Below, piece after piece: positions 1-8,921 of a stretch of DNA of 64,000 nt. Every line of letters starts with the position of its first letter. Positions within the stretch are counted from its first letter, which is position 1. Source of the DNA: JAKAWQ01 sp963745975 (lineage in GTDB: Bacteria; Pseudomonadota; Alphaproteobacteria; Acetobacterales; Acetobacteraceae); contig CAVUZJ010000002.1 of NCBI GenBank assembly GCA_963745975.1, forward strand, positions 186,001 through 250,000. The letters are read 5' to 3'. Below the pieces are notes generated by a model, which searched no databases, had not been told where the DNA came from, and saw only the letters and a list, made by a program, of their open reading frames with translations. The position numbers and the translations under genes were made by a program.

Positions 1-2
1 GC

Positions 3-467
3 TTCGCCCATGGATCGGTGTTCTACCACGCGATCGAGGAGGGGCTGGTCGCGCCCGAGCGGATGGTGCAGGTCGGCATCCGCTCGCCGGTGCAGCGCGA
101 GGTTTGGGACTGGACGGTCGGGCGCGGGGTCACGGTGCTGAGTGCGGCCGATGTGCACGAGGCGGGGCCGGAGAGCGTGGCGGGGCGGATCCGCGCGGTG
201 ATCGGCGGCGCACTTACTTATTTGAGCTTCGATATCGATGCGCTCGATCCCGCGTTCGCGCCGGGGACCGGCACGCCGGAGATCGGCGGCCTCGCCTCGT
301 GGCAGGCGCAGGCGATCCTGCGGCGGCTTGAAGGGATCGCGTTCGTGGGCGCGGACGTGGTGGAGGTCGCGCCCGCCTATGACACGGCCGAGATCACGGC
401 GCTCGCCGCCGCCACGATCGCCTGGGAGTATCTCGCGCTGGTCGGCGCGGCGGGGTGCCGCGAATAA
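3..467 (+). CDS. ureohydrolase (agmatinase/arginase family), C-terminal part
   Basis: The reading frame is open from the left edge, so the N-terminus lies outside the window. About 154 residues are visible. They contain the ureohydrolase metal-binding signature SFDIDALDP followed by AFAPGTGTPE, which in this family supplies two Asp ligands of the binuclear manganese centre and the substrate-site glutamate. The family hydrolyses guanidino compounds such as agmatine, guanidinobutyrate or arginine to urea and an amine. The first metal-binding His/Asp motif is missing only because of the window edge. An ornithine decarboxylase and homospermidine synthase follow, so a polyamine role (agmatinase) is plausible, but the substrate cannot be decided from this part. 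Confidence 0.85.
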   Translation, partial: FAHGSVFYHAIEEGLVAPERMVQVGIRSPVQREVWDWTVGRGVTVLSAADVHEAGPESVAGRIRAVIGGALTYLSFDIDALDPAFAPGTGTPEIGGLASWQAQAILRRLEGIAFVGADVVEVAPAYDTAEITALAAATIAWEYLALVGAAGCRE

Positions 468-559
468 ATCCCGCCCGGATGCGGATACGGTCTGGCATCC
501 CGGACGAATTTGCATATCTCCTCGCCGCCGGGGTGCGTATAAGCGCGCCCCCGCCTCGC

Positions 560-850
560 TCATCTGGGCGAGAGGGTTGACGCATCGCACGTGCCGCGAG
601 CCCCAAAGGCGGAAGTCCCCGGGCACAGCAACGACGTAACGCGTCCTTTTCGGTCGAGCCGGCCAGCGTGGGCCGGGGTCGTTAGGGAGCCGCCTATGTT
701 GGCTGATCGGTCCGCTGCGATGCGAAGTTCTCGCAGCTTCGTCTGAGTCGGAAGCCGGGGCGCGTGCGCGCCCGGGCCGCCGCTCTTTCACCCTGTTCCG
801 TCCCATTCGTCCGGCGCGGCCTGAGCGCGCCGGCGGAGGCCTGCGAGGAT
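560..850 (+). ncRNA. structured 5' leader of the ornithine decarboxylase gene, candidate speF-type RNA
   Basis: The 390-base gap between the ureohydrolase and the ornithine decarboxylase has no credible gene but several stems. CCGGCC at 659-664 pairs with GGCCGG at 671-676. GCTGCGA at 714-720 pairs with TCGCAGC at 731-737. A GC-rich hairpin spans roughly 755-776 and is followed by CTCTTT at 783-788, which could be an attenuator-like stop. Alphaproteobacterial ornithine decarboxylase genes are known to carry a leader called the speF motif. The position and stems fit, but assignment to that family is inference because no covariance search was possible. Confidence 0.45.
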
Positions 851-857
851 TGCCGCG

Positions 858-2093
858 ATGAACCTCACCCGTGTCCGTTCCGCCGTCACCCCGCTTGCGC
901 GCCGCTTTCCGGCCGCGGGCGAGCCTTTGCCCACGGTCGATGCGCTGATCGCGCTCGAGCGACCGGAGGAGCCCGTGCATTGCCTGCGCCCGGCGGCGGC
1001 GAGCGGAGCGGCGCGCGGGTTCGTCGCCGGGTTCGCGGGCAAGGTGCTCTACGCCGTCAAATGCAACCCGGAGCCGGCGATGCTGCGCGCGCTCCGCGCG
1101 GGGGGGATAGAGCATTTCGATTGCGCATCTATCGGTGAGGCCCGACTGGTGCGTCAGATGTTTCCCGAGGCGGCGATCCATTTCATGCATCCTGTCAAGG
1201 CGCGGGGCGCGATCCGCGAGGCGTGGGCGCGGCACGCGGTGCGGGACTTCGCGCTCGACAGCTTCGAGGAGCTGGCGAAGATCCTGGGCGAGGTGGGGGC
1301 GACGGGAGTGGGCGGCGCGCTCGGGTTGATCGTGCGCCTGGCGCTGCCGAAGGGGGGCGCGGTCCTCGATCTTTCGGGAAAGTTCGGCACCGATGACGAG
1401 GAGGCCGCGAGGCTCATTCGTGCGGCGCGGCCGCATGCGGCACGGCTTGGAATTTCCTTTCATGTGGGTTCGCAATGCCTCGACCCGCTCGCCTGGCGGG
1501 CAGCACTCGCCGAGGTGGCCGAGGTGGTGCGGCGGGCGGGCGTGGCGATCGAGATCGTCGACGTCGGCGGGGGCTTTCCGGTGGCGTACCCGGGGATGGA
1601 GCCGGTGCCGCTCGGCGCCTATCTCGCCGAGATCGAAGCGGGATTCGAGCGTCTCGGGCTGCCGGACGCGGAGCTTTGGGCGGAGCCCGGGCGCGCGCTG
1701 GCGGCGGCGGCGGGCTCGGTCGTCGTGCAAATCCAGCACCGGCGCGGCGCGGCGCTCCATATCAACGACGGCGTCTTCGGCAGCCTGGCGGATGCGGGCG
1801 CGCTCGGCTTCCGCTATCCGGTGCGGCTCATTCGTCCCGGCGGGCCGGCGCCTGCCGAGCGGGAGATCGGGTTTTCGTTCTTCGGGCCGACCTGCGACAG
1901 CGCGGATGCGATGCGCGGCCCGTTCCTGCTGCCGGCCGACGCGGCGGAGGGGGACTGGGTCGAAATCGGCCAGCTCGGCGCCTATGGTGCGTGCCTGCGC
2001 ACGGGCTTCAACGGCTTCGATCGCGCGCGGCTCGTCGCGGTGCGGGATGCGCCGCTCGGGGCGGGCGCGTGGCCCGCTTCCCTCGCCGCCTGA
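858..2093 (+). CDS. ornithine (or lysine/ornithine) decarboxylase, PLP type III fold
   Basis: Predicted cytosolic enzyme of 411 residues that decarboxylates ornithine to putrescine. It is a fold-III PLP decarboxylase. The PLP lysine is Lys68 in YAVKCN, the phosphate-binding region shows HVGSQC and VGGGFP, and the C-terminal active-site cysteine is Cys346 in GPTCDSAD. The cysteine with the following Asp is typical of eukaryotic-like ornithine decarboxylases used by many alphaproteobacteria. The gene lies 18 bases upstream of homospermidine synthase, whose substrate is its product, so the pair makes homospermidine. A 390-base structured leader precedes it and probably controls expression. Lysine decarboxylation cannot be excluded. 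Confidence 0.92.
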   Translation: MNLTRVRSAVTPLARRFPAAGEPLPTVDALIALERPEEPVHCLRPAAASGAARGFVAGFAGKVLYAVKCNPEPAMLRALRAGGIEHFDCASIGEARLVRQMFPEAAIHFMHPVKARGAIREAWARHAVRDFALDSFEELAKILGEVGATGVGGALGLIVRLALPKGGAVLDLSGKFGTDDEEAARLIRAARPHAARLGISFHVGSQCLDPLAWRAALAEVAEVVRRAGVAIEIVDVGGGFPVAYPGMEPVPLGAYLAEIEAGFERLGLPDAELWAEPGRALAAAAGSVVVQIQHRRGAALHINDGVFGSLADAGALGFRYPVRLIRPGGPAPAEREIGFSFFGPTCDSADAMRGPFLLPADAAEGDWVEIGQLGAYGACLRTGFNGFDRARLVAVRDAPLGAGAWPASLAA

Positions 2094-2111
2094 TCGGAAG
2101 GAGTACGTCGA

Positions 2112-3521
2112 GTGAAAAAAGTCCCCTTTGCCGGCCGTCTTGTCATGCTCGGCTGCGGCAGCATCGGCCAGGGTGTGCTGCCGCTGATCGTCGAGCATAT
2201 CGACATGCCGCGCGAGCGCATCCGCATTCTCACCGCCGATGAGCGCGGCCATGCGGTGGCGAAGGAGTTTGGCGTCGCGATCACGATCGCGCCGCTGACG
2301 CGCGGGAATTTCCGCGTGCTGCTGACCCCGATGCTGGGACCGGGCGATTTCCTGCTCAACCTTTCGGTCGATGTCTCGTCGGTCGCGCTGATCGCGCTCT
2401 GCCGCGAGCTGGGTGCGCTCTATCTCGACACCTGCATCGAGCCGTGGGCGGGCGGCTATACGGATCCTTCGCTCACGCCCTCGGAGCGCTCGAACTATGC
2501 GCTGCGCGAGAGCGCGCTCACACTCCGCGCGGGTGCTGCGGACGCGCCGACGGCGCTGCTGACGCACGGCGCCAATCCGGGCCTCGTGTCGCACTTCGTC
2601 AAGGTGGCGCTTTTGAATATCGCGCGAGACACTGGCCTCGAGACCGACGTGCCCGCCGGGCGGGACGGATGGGCAACGCTCGCCGAGCGGCTCGGCGTCA
2701 AGGTGGTCCATATCGCCGAGCGCGACACACAAGTGGCCGATCTTGCCAAGGAGCCGGGCGAGTTCGTGAATACCTGGTCGATCGACGGCTTCGCGGGCGA
2801 GGGCCGCCAGCCGGCCGAGCTTGGCTGGGGTACGCACGAGCTTGCACTGCCGGCGGATGCGCGGCGCCACGAGTTCGGCTCCGGTGCTGCGATCTATCTC
2901 CTGCGGCCGGGCGCAGGCACGCGGGTGCGAAGCTGGACGCCGCTCGAAGGCCCGTTCCACGGATTCCTCGTCACGCACAACGAATCGATCTCGATCGCCG
3001 ACTACTACACGCGGCACGACGAGACGGGCGCCGTGCGCTACCGCCCGACCGTGCACTATGCCTACCACCCCTGCGACGATGCGGTGCTCTCTTTGCACGA
3101 GATGGCCGGGAAGGAGTGGCAGGTTCAGGAGCGGCAGCGGCTGATGATGGACGAGATCGTCCGCGGGATGGACGAGCTCGGCGTGCTGCTGATGGGGCAT
3201 GCGCGCAACGCCTATTGGTACGGGTCCCGGCTCACGATCGAGGAGGCGCGGCGGCTGGCGCCGTACAACAACGCGACGAGCCTGCAGGTGACGGCGGCGG
3301 TGCTCGGCGGATTGGTGTGGGCGATCGAGAACCCGCGCGCCGGCATCGTCGAGGCCGATCATATCGACCATGCGCGCGTGCTCGAGGTGGCACTCCCCTA
3401 TCTCGGCGAGATGGCGGGTGCCTATAGCACCTGGACGCCGCTGGCTGGGCGCGGCGTGCTCTTCCCGGAGGAGGTGGATGCGAGCGAGCCCTGGCAGTTC
3501 GGGAATTTCCGGGTGAGGTGA
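2112..3521 (+). CDS. hss: homospermidine synthase
   Basis: This 469-residue NAD-dependent enzyme condenses two putrescine molecules, or putrescine with spermidine, into sym-homospermidine, the main polyamine of many alphaproteobacteria. The N-terminus has a Rossmann motif (MLGCGSIGQG, residues about 12-21). The conserved family blocks DTCIEPW, LLTHGANPGLVSHFVK and NNATSLQVTAA are visible, and the length is normal for the family. It follows the decarboxylase by 18 bases and overlaps the next gene by four bases (GTGA), which suggests one operon with translational coupling. Confidence 0.95.
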   Translation: MKKVPFAGRLVMLGCGSIGQGVLPLIVEHIDMPRERIRILTADERGHAVAKEFGVAITIAPLTRGNFRVLLTPMLGPGDFLLNLSVDVSSVALIALCRELGALYLDTCIEPWAGGYTDPSLTPSERSNYALRESALTLRAGAADAPTALLTHGANPGLVSHFVKVALLNIARDTGLETDVPAGRDGWATLAERLGVKVVHIAERDTQVADLAKEPGEFVNTWSIDGFAGEGRQPAELGWGTHELALPADARRHEFGSGAAIYLLRPGAGTRVRSWTPLEGPFHGFLVTHNESISIADYYTRHDETGAVRYRPTVHYAYHPCDDAVLSLHEMAGKEWQVQERQRLMMDEIVRGMDELGVLLMGHARNAYWYGSRLTIEEARRLAPYNNATSLQVTAAVLGGLVWAIENPRAGIVEADHIDHARVLEVALPYLGEMAGAYSTWTPLAGRGVLFPEEVDASEPWQFGNFRVR

Positions 3522-4672
3522 GGGAGCCCCGCCGCATGCATCCCGGAGAGGCCGGGCGGGAGCTGAGGGTCGCCGCGGGAAGCATCGTCGCCTACCGGCT
3601 GTTCGACATCGCGTACGCGATCGACCTGCCTGAAGTCGAAAAACTCTGGACGGAGCACGCGCCGAGCGGGAGCACGCGGGCGAGGCTCAGCGCCACGCCC
3701 CCGGAGGCGGTTTCGTTCGGCGTGCCGCCGGTGGAGCTCGCGCTCGATCCGGTTTCGCTGCCGCTCGCGGCGGCGAGCCTCCGCGCCGACGTGACCGCAC
3801 GGTTCTATGATTTCGGTGTCGTCACGTTCGCGGTCAAGGTGCCGGCCGGCGATCTCGCCTGGCCGGACTATGCCGAGCGGATGAACCAGATGGATCGAAG
3901 CCTGCGCGACGAGGGCGCCGGGGCGGACCTCTGGGGGCGGCTGCTCGACGACGTGCGGAGGCGGTTCGCGCCGGCCCTGGTGCGGCCCGCGGAGTCGGCG
4001 GTGGAGGAGGACTATCTGATCGGCATCGTCTCCTCGTTCGACGAGAAGCTGACGGCGGAGGCGCTGCAGAGCCGGATCGACCTCGCCCCGCTGCTCTCGG
4101 GAGAAAGCCGCGCGCTGTCCGAGGGGGCGCGGGCCGACCTGCTCCGGCAGCGCTTCTCCTACTACGCGGACGACCTAGCGGTGCTGACCTGGGACCGGGC
4201 CTTCATCTACGAGCCGCGGCAGGATTCGGACGTCGCCGACGTGCTCGAGGTGGCGAACGCGCAGCTCGTCGAGATGCGCTATTACGACGAGCTTCTCGAT
4301 GCCGAGCTGCCGCGCATGTACGACCTCATCGAGCGGACGCAGCGGACGACGCGGCTCTTGGCCTCACGGCGCTTCGCCGATCTCGCGCGCCGGCTCTCGG
4401 GCTTGGTGGCCGAGGTCACAGAGCTCACCGAGAAGGTGGACAATGCGCTCAACGTGACGGAGGACGTGTATCTCGCGCGCGTCTATGAAGCGGCGCTCGA
4501 CCTCTTCCGTGTGTCCATCTTCGGTGCGGCGGTCGATCGCAAGCTCGCGATCATTCGCGACACTTACGCCGCCCTCTACCAGGAGGCTTCGGCGGCGCGG
4601 GCGGCGCTGATGGAGGGCATCATCGTCGTGCTGATCCTGATCGAGATCGTGGTTGCGCTGGCGCACCTTTGA
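3518..4672 (+). CDS. RMD1/YagE (DUF155)-like membrane-anchored protein
   Basis: This 384-residue protein has no enzymatic motif I can recognise. It has a mixed N-terminal half with RLFDIAYAIDLPEVE and ARFYDFGVVTFAVKVP, then a helical region with RYYDELLDAELPRMYDLIER, and ends in one hydrophobic helix (MEGIIVVLILIEIVVALAHL). This layout resembles the RMD1/SIF2/DUF155 family, whose bacterial members have unknown function. The GTG start overlaps the hss stop codon, so it belongs to the polyamine operon. An ATG at 3536 is an alternative start. A role linked to polyamines is inferred only from position. Confidence 0.6.
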   Translation: MREPRRMHPGEAGRELRVAAGSIVAYRLFDIAYAIDLPEVEKLWTEHAPSGSTRARLSATPPEAVSFGVPPVELALDPVSLPLAAASLRADVTARFYDFGVVTFAVKVPAGDLAWPDYAERMNQMDRSLRDEGAGADLWGRLLDDVRRRFAPALVRPAESAVEEDYLIGIVSSFDEKLTAEALQSRIDLAPLLSGESRALSEGARADLLRQRFSYYADDLAVLTWDRAFIYEPRQDSDVADVLEVANAQLVEMRYYDELLDAELPRMYDLIERTQRTTRLLASRRFADLARRLSGLVAEVTELTEKVDNALNVTEDVYLARVYEAALDLFRVSIFGAAVDRKLAIIRDTYAALYQEASAARAALMEGIIVVLILIEIVVALAHL

Positions 4673-4686
4673 TCAGGCCCATTGGG

Positions 4687-6003
4687 TCAAGCGAGCGTGT
4701 GCGAGGCGAGGTCGACGGTGACGAGATCGTCGGGCGTCTTGGCGAAGGGGCCGTCGCTCGCGGGGTGGTATTCGATGCGGAGGGTCTCGGCCGAGACGAT
4801 GACGCGCAGATAGCCGTAGTCCCGATCGTCGTAATTCTCGAGGACGATCTCGTCGCCGCCATCGTCCGCGGCGTGGACGACGGCGGGCGTGCGGAGAACC
4901 TTGCCGCGGCGGGAGAGGCGCGCGAGCCCGTGGCCGCCGTTGCCGGCGATCAGGTAGGGGATCTGCATCTCCCCGTGGCGGCGGGTGAAGCGCTGGTAGT
5001 TGTGGGCGTGGCCGGCGAGCACCGCGTGCGGCCAGACCCCGACCTCGTCGCAGATCTGGTCGATCTGCTCGCCCATTTGGGCGCTGCCGCCGTGCATGGA
5101 GTCGGCGACGTACACGGGATGATGGTGGGCGATGATGAGCGCGCCCGCGAATTTTTCATCGTTGACGCGCTGAAGCGCTGCCTCGAGGAAGTGGAGCTGG
5201 GACTCGCCGATGCGGTCGTCGGCGATCACGCCCGGATCCTCGAGCGTGTTCGAGTAGAGCGCCAGCACGCGGAGAAAGGGAGCCTCGAAGGTGAAGAAAA
5301 CGCCGGGCTCGATCTGCGCGGTGCGCGAGAGCCCTCCTGCCTCGGGCGTGACGACGAAGTGCTCCTGGCAGAAATTCTCGAGGAAGGCGGTAAGCGTCTT
5401 CGCGCCCGACTCGGGCGCCACCATCCCGTCGTGGTTGCCGGCGAGCGCGATGATCGGCGCGGGATAGTCGCGATATGGCTCGTAGAACTGGTCGTAGTAG
5501 TAGGCACCCTCGCCGAAGCTGTAGACGACGTCGCCGAGATGGAGGAAGAAGCGCGGCGCGTCGTTGGGGTCGGCGTCGTCGAAGTCGGCGGTCATCTTGT
5601 CGGCGACGCGGTTCTGCGTCTCCGGTCCGCGCGTGCTGCCGGTATCGCCGACGGTGTGGAAGACGAGTTGGCCGGCCGCTTCGATGGCGTCGATCGTCTC
5701 CTGATCGCCGTCGAGCAGGTCGGCGAGGGTGAGCCGGGGTTCGACACCGCCGCGCGGCGGGGGGAAGGGCATGGGAGCGAGCCTGTGCTCGCGGTTGAGC
5801 GCGTCGATCTCGCGGTAGGCCTCGCGGTCGGAGACGTGGCGCACGGCGAAGTGCCGGGGATCCGCCGTCGGTTCGGGCTGCGCGAAGACGGGGCCGCCGA
5901 GCGCGCTCGGCTTTGTCAGGCTCCTGGGCTCGGGCTCCTCGGCGTGCCCATGCCCGTGCCGATGCTCGTGCTCATGCGGCCGTCTCGCCATTCCCGTCCC
6001 CAT
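4687..6003 (-). CDS. calcineurin-like metallophosphoesterase with His-rich N-terminus
   Basis: This 438-residue phosphoesterase has metal-binding blocks in order: VGDTG, LGDVVY, AGNHD, HHHPV and AGHAHNYQR. The GNHD and GHAHxxxR blocks are those of the purple acid phosphatase and calcineurin-like superfamily. The first block lacks the usual GDxHG form. A His-rich segment near the N-terminus (HEHEHRHGHGH) may bind metal. No clear signal peptide is visible. It converges on the RMD1-like gene with a 14-base gap. Either of two near ATGs (6003 or 5991) could be the start. The substrate is unknown. Confidence 0.8.
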   Translation of the reverse strand: MGTGMARRPHEHEHRHGHGHAEEPEPRSLTKPSALGGPVFAQPEPTADPRHFAVRHVSDREAYREIDALNREHRLAPMPFPPPRGGVEPRLTLADLLDGDQETIDAIEAAGQLVFHTVGDTGSTRGPETQNRVADKMTADFDDADPNDAPRFFLHLGDVVYSFGEGAYYYDQFYEPYRDYPAPIIALAGNHDGMVAPESGAKTLTAFLENFCQEHFVVTPEAGGLSRTAQIEPGVFFTFEAPFLRVLALYSNTLEDPGVIADDRIGESQLHFLEAALQRVNDEKFAGALIIAHHHPVYVADSMHGGSAQMGEQIDQICDEVGVWPHAVLAGHAHNYQRFTRRHGEMQIPYLIAGNGGHGLARLSRRGKVLRTPAVVHAADDGGDEIVLENYDDRDYGYLRVIVSAETLRIEYHPASDGPFAKTPDDLVTVDLASHTLA

Positions 6004-6082
6004 CCATTGCCCGGCGGATGATGCGACAGCGCCTGCACCCGGTGTGTGACGATGGTGCTAATCTCTTGTTGCCTGGCGAAGG

Positions 6083-6475
6083 ATGGGGAACATGGCGCGA
6101 CGGGCAGGGGAGCGCCCGGGCGACGAGCTCGCAGCGTATGTTGCGGAGATGTTCGCCCCGCTTGGCGCGGTGCGCGCGGCCAGGCTCTTCGGCGGCCATG
6201 GATTGAAGCTCGATGGCGTGCAGTTCGCCATGATCATCCGCGGCGTTCTCTATTTGCGCGTCGATGCGGCCCTCGCACAGGAGCTTGCTGCCCTTGGCTC
6301 CTATCCCTTCGCCTACCGGACGAAGGTCCGCTCCGTTACCGTGAGGTCCTATTACGCGGTGCCGGAGGATCGGCTCGACGATGCCGAAACCCTCCTCGCC
6401 TGGGCCCGCCGCGCGGTCACGGCGGCGCGGTCAAATGCTGCGCGCCCCAAATCCTCCCGCCGGACGATCCTCTGA
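6083..6475 (+). CDS. TfoX N-terminal domain protein
   Basis: This 130-residue protein matches the TfoX N-terminal domain in pattern: a helix, then MFAPLGAVRAARLFGGHGLK, a beta segment FAMIIRGVLYLRVD, and FAYRTKVRSVTVRSYYAVPE. Stand-alone domains of this type are common in alphaproteobacteria and are poorly characterised. The family name comes from competence regulators, but this small form need not act in competence. It is followed by a toxin-antitoxin pair after a 70-base gap. A C-terminal basic tail is present. Confidence 0.75.
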   Translation: MGNMARRAGERPGDELAAYVAEMFAPLGAVRAARLFGGHGLKLDGVQFAMIIRGVLYLRVDAALAQELAALGSYPFAYRTKVRSVTVRSYYAVPEDRLDDAETLLAWARRAVTAARSNAARPKSSRRTIL

Positions 6476-6545
6476 AGCCGTGCGCCGGCGCTGACAAATC
6501 GGCGCGTCCGGAGGTATTACTTCTAGAGAAAGGTAAGGACGAAGG

Positions 6546-6800
6546 ATGGAATCCGCTCTCACGACCAAGGGGCAGGCGACGATTCCGAAAGCCATCCGGG
6601 AGCATCTTGGGCTGAAGCCGGGCGATCGGGTGAAGTTCTTCCTCCATCCGGACGGCAGCGTGGTGCTCCTGCCGAAGCATCCGGTCAGCGTCCTGCGGGG
6701 CATCGTCAGGCCGCGCCGGCGGCCCGTGACGACCGACGAGATGACCGAAGCGGCGACTGCCGGCGCGGCCGCCCGCGCACCGCGCCGTGGACGGCGGTGA
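6546..6800 (+). CDS. AbrB/MazE-type antitoxin
   Basis: This 84-residue protein has the SpoVT/AbrB DNA-binding fold. Its N-terminal half reads TTKGQATIPKAIREHLGLKP, then GDRVKFFLHPDGSVVLLP, the swapped-hairpin pattern of this family. The basic C-terminal tail (from about residue 57) probably wraps the toxin. The gene overlaps the PIN toxin gene by four bases (GTGA at 6797-6800), so the two are co-translated. A ribosome binding site (AAGGA) lies just upstream. Such antitoxins normally repress their own promoter. Confidence 0.85.
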   Translation: MESALTTKGQATIPKAIREHLGLKPGDRVKFFLHPDGSVVLLPKHPVSVLRGIVRPRRRPVTTDEMTEAATAGAAARAPRRGRR

Positions 6801-7192
6801 TCGGGCTCGATACCAACGTCGTCATTCGCTACCTCGCGCAGGATGATCCCGTTCAATCGCCGATCGCAACCGAGCTTATCGAACGGAGGCTGAGCGAAGA
6901 GGATCCCGGGTTCCTCAGCGTCGTTGTCATGGCCGAGACGGCGTGGGTCCTCGAGCGGGGCTACGGCCTCGGCGATCGGGAAATCGCTGCGGCGATCGAG
7001 CGGTTGCTCGAGGCGGATGCCTTCGTCGTTGAATGCGAGCAGGAGGTTTTCACCGCGATGACGGCGCTCAAGGAGGGGCGCGGCTCATTTGCCGAGGCTC
7101 TGATCGGCGCGCTCGGCGCCGCGGCGGGGTGTTCGCGCACGGTGACATTCGACCGCAAGGCGGTTCGGCTTCCGGGGTTCGAAAGCCTTTAG
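6797..7192 (+). CDS. PIN-domain ribonuclease toxin (VapC-like)
   Basis: This 131-residue toxin belongs to the PIN nuclease fold. The first acidic residue is in GLDTNVVIRYL (residues 3-13), the second is probably the Glu in AETAW (near residue 45), and a last Asp is in TVTFDRKA. At the position usually FADALI it reads FAEALI, so an Asp is replaced by Glu, which may keep metal binding. The start is GTG overlapping the antitoxin stop. It would cleave RNA when freed from its partner. The reading frame is complete and the gene looks intact. Confidence 0.85.
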   Translation: MIGLDTNVVIRYLAQDDPVQSPIATELIERRLSEEDPGFLSVVVMAETAWVLERGYGLGDREIAAAIERLLEADAFVVECEQEVFTAMTALKEGRGSFAEALIGALGAAAGCSRTVTFDRKAVRLPGFESL

Positions 7193-7195
7193 CCC

Positions 7196-8908
7196 TCACA
7201 ATCGCGGGAGCCAGACATCGATGACGGCGGCGCGGTTTTCATGGCGTACGGCGCGAAAGGCGCAAGCGAGGGCTGCGTCCAGCTCGCCGGCATGGCGGAC
7301 GGCCGCGGCGAAGGCGCCGCCGGAAGCGGCGGCGATGGCGGCGTAGTCGGGCGGAGGATCGAAGGAGACGCCGACATCGTTGGCGCGGCTTGCGTAGCCC
7401 GAGGGATGGACGGCGAGCGTCGAGAGCTTCGGTGATTTCCAGCCGCGATTGTTGAGGATGATCGTGAGGAAGGGCGTGCGGTACTGGCGCGCCATCCAAT
7501 GCACCGTGGAGGGGACGGAGAAGAGATAGGAGCCGTCGCCGGCGATCGCGACGACGGTCTTCTCCGGGCGCGCGAGCTTGGCGCCGATCGCGGCGCCGCC
7601 GTGCCAGCCGAGCGAGCCGGCGCCGCTCGCGAAGCACGAGCCGGGGCTGAGCGGGCCGATATGCTCGTTGACGAGCGTGTAGCTCGAGATCGCCTCGTTG
7701 AGGATGATCGTTTCGGAATCGAGATAACGGCGGAGGGCGGCGATGGCGAACTCGGGGGTGATCTCGTCCGCGGGGCGGCGCTCGCGCTCGGCTGCGAGGG
7801 CAGCGCGCTCGGCGTGGCGGCGGGCGAGGCGCGCGCGGCGCGGGGCGAGCCGGGATAAGTCGGGCGGGCACGCGGCGAGACGTTGGTTGAGCTGGGCAAG
7901 CGCGGTCGCGGCGTCGGCGCGGAAGACGCGGCGGGCCGGGATGTGCCAGAGAGGAAACCGTTCCTTCAGCGGATCGACATCGATGTGGTAGATGCGCGCC
8001 TCCGCGGCCGGGCGGTTCACAGTCGGGATCCATGGCACGTCGCTCTCGATCACCAGCACGAGATCGGCCTCGGCGAGAATCGGATCCTGGCGCTGCTCGT
8101 TCCAATAGGCGCCCTGCCAGGCGGGATCGTCGGTCGGGAAATTCATCGCACTTGGCACGGATTCGAGCACGCCGATGCCGAGGCTTCGGGCGAGGGCGAC
8201 GAGGGCGGGAACCGCAGCCGGATTGCGGCCGAGATAGGAGGTGACGACGAGCGGGCGCTCGGCGGCGAGGAGCGCGGTTGCGAGCGCGTCGAGATCGGGC
8301 TCGGCGAGCGCGGCGGGAGAGATGGGCTGGAAGCGGGCGGCGTTGGGGATGGCAGGCGGAAGCTCCTCCTCGAGCACTTCGCGCGCGGCGGTGAGATAGA
8401 CCGGGCCCTTCGGATCGCTTTCGGCGATCTGGAGCGCGCGATGGATGATCTGCCTGGCGTTGCGGCCGGAACGGAGCTCGTTCTCGTATTTGACGTAGCC
8501 GCGGAGGATGCCGCGCTGGTCGGGAACGTCCTGGAGCCAGTGGATGAATTCGTTGCGGCTGCCCCGGAGCTCGCCTTCCTGGGTTGCGGGCGAGAGGCCG
8601 GCGAAGATGAGCACGGGCGCGCGGCCGCGGGCGGCGTTGTGGACGGCGCCGGCGAGCGCCTGGGTGCCGCAATCGACGTGCACGAGCACGGCCTGGGCGC
8701 GGCCGGTCAAGAGCGCGGCGCCGTGCGCGGCGCTCAGCGCCACCATCTCGTTCGGGCAGGTGACGACGGCGGGCAGGGGCCGGCCGGTTGCGTTCGCCTC
8801 GGCGAGCGCCTCGATCAGCGCCGGATGGTCGGAGCCGAAATTGGCGAAGATGAACGAGACGCCCGCCTCGGCGAGCGCTGCGAGCAGGGCGGAAGCGGTG
8901 GTGTACAC
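7196..8908 (-). CDS. thiamine diphosphate-dependent enzyme, acetolactate synthase-like large subunit
   Basis: This 570-residue protein has the three domains of the TPP enzyme family. The N-terminal pyrimidine-binding domain carries the catalytic Glu in CPNEMVALSAAHG, the middle domain follows (about 200-340), and the C-terminal pyrophosphate-binding domain has GDGSYLF and, 25 residues on, NNRGW. The exact reaction, for example acetolactate synthesis, benzoylformate decarboxylation or oxalyl-CoA-like chemistry, cannot be assigned. The frame extends upstream to 9055, but I chose the GTG at 8908 because the longer form runs into the preceding gene and is not homologous-looking. It lies 13 bases after the cysteine-cluster gene. 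Confidence 0.85.
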   Translation of the reverse strand: MYTTASALLAALAEAGVSFIFANFGSDHPALIEALAEANATGRPLPAVVTCPNEMVALSAAHGAALLTGRAQAVLVHVDCGTQALAGAVHNAARGRAPVLIFAGLSPATQEGELRGSRNEFIHWLQDVPDQRGILRGYVKYENELRSGRNARQIIHRALQIAESDPKGPVYLTAAREVLEEELPPAIPNAARFQPISPAALAEPDLDALATALLAAERPLVVTSYLGRNPAAVPALVALARSLGIGVLESVPSAMNFPTDDPAWQGAYWNEQRQDPILAEADLVLVIESDVPWIPTVNRPAAEARIYHIDVDPLKERFPLWHIPARRVFRADAATALAQLNQRLAACPPDLSRLAPRRARLARRHAERAALAAERERRPADEITPEFAIAALRRYLDSETIILNEAISSYTLVNEHIGPLSPGSCFASGAGSLGWHGGAAIGAKLARPEKTVVAIAGDGSYLFSVPSTVHWMARQYRTPFLTIILNNRGWKSPKLSTLAVHPSGYASRANDVGVSFDPPPDYAAIAAASGGAFAAAVRHAGELDAALACAFRAVRHENRAAVIDVWLPRL

Positions 8909-8921
8909 GAGCGCCTCGCCT

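Noticed and set aside
4669..6021. A 450-residue open frame on the plus strand over the metallophosphoesterase
   Set aside because: It is the antisense shadow of a gene with clear GNHD and GHAH motifs. Its composition is rich in Glu, Val and Ala repeats without family signs.
6546..7192. A phage or plasmid addiction module as a sign of a mobile island
   Set aside because: The toxin-antitoxin pair stands among ordinary chromosomal genes, without integrase or attachment sites.
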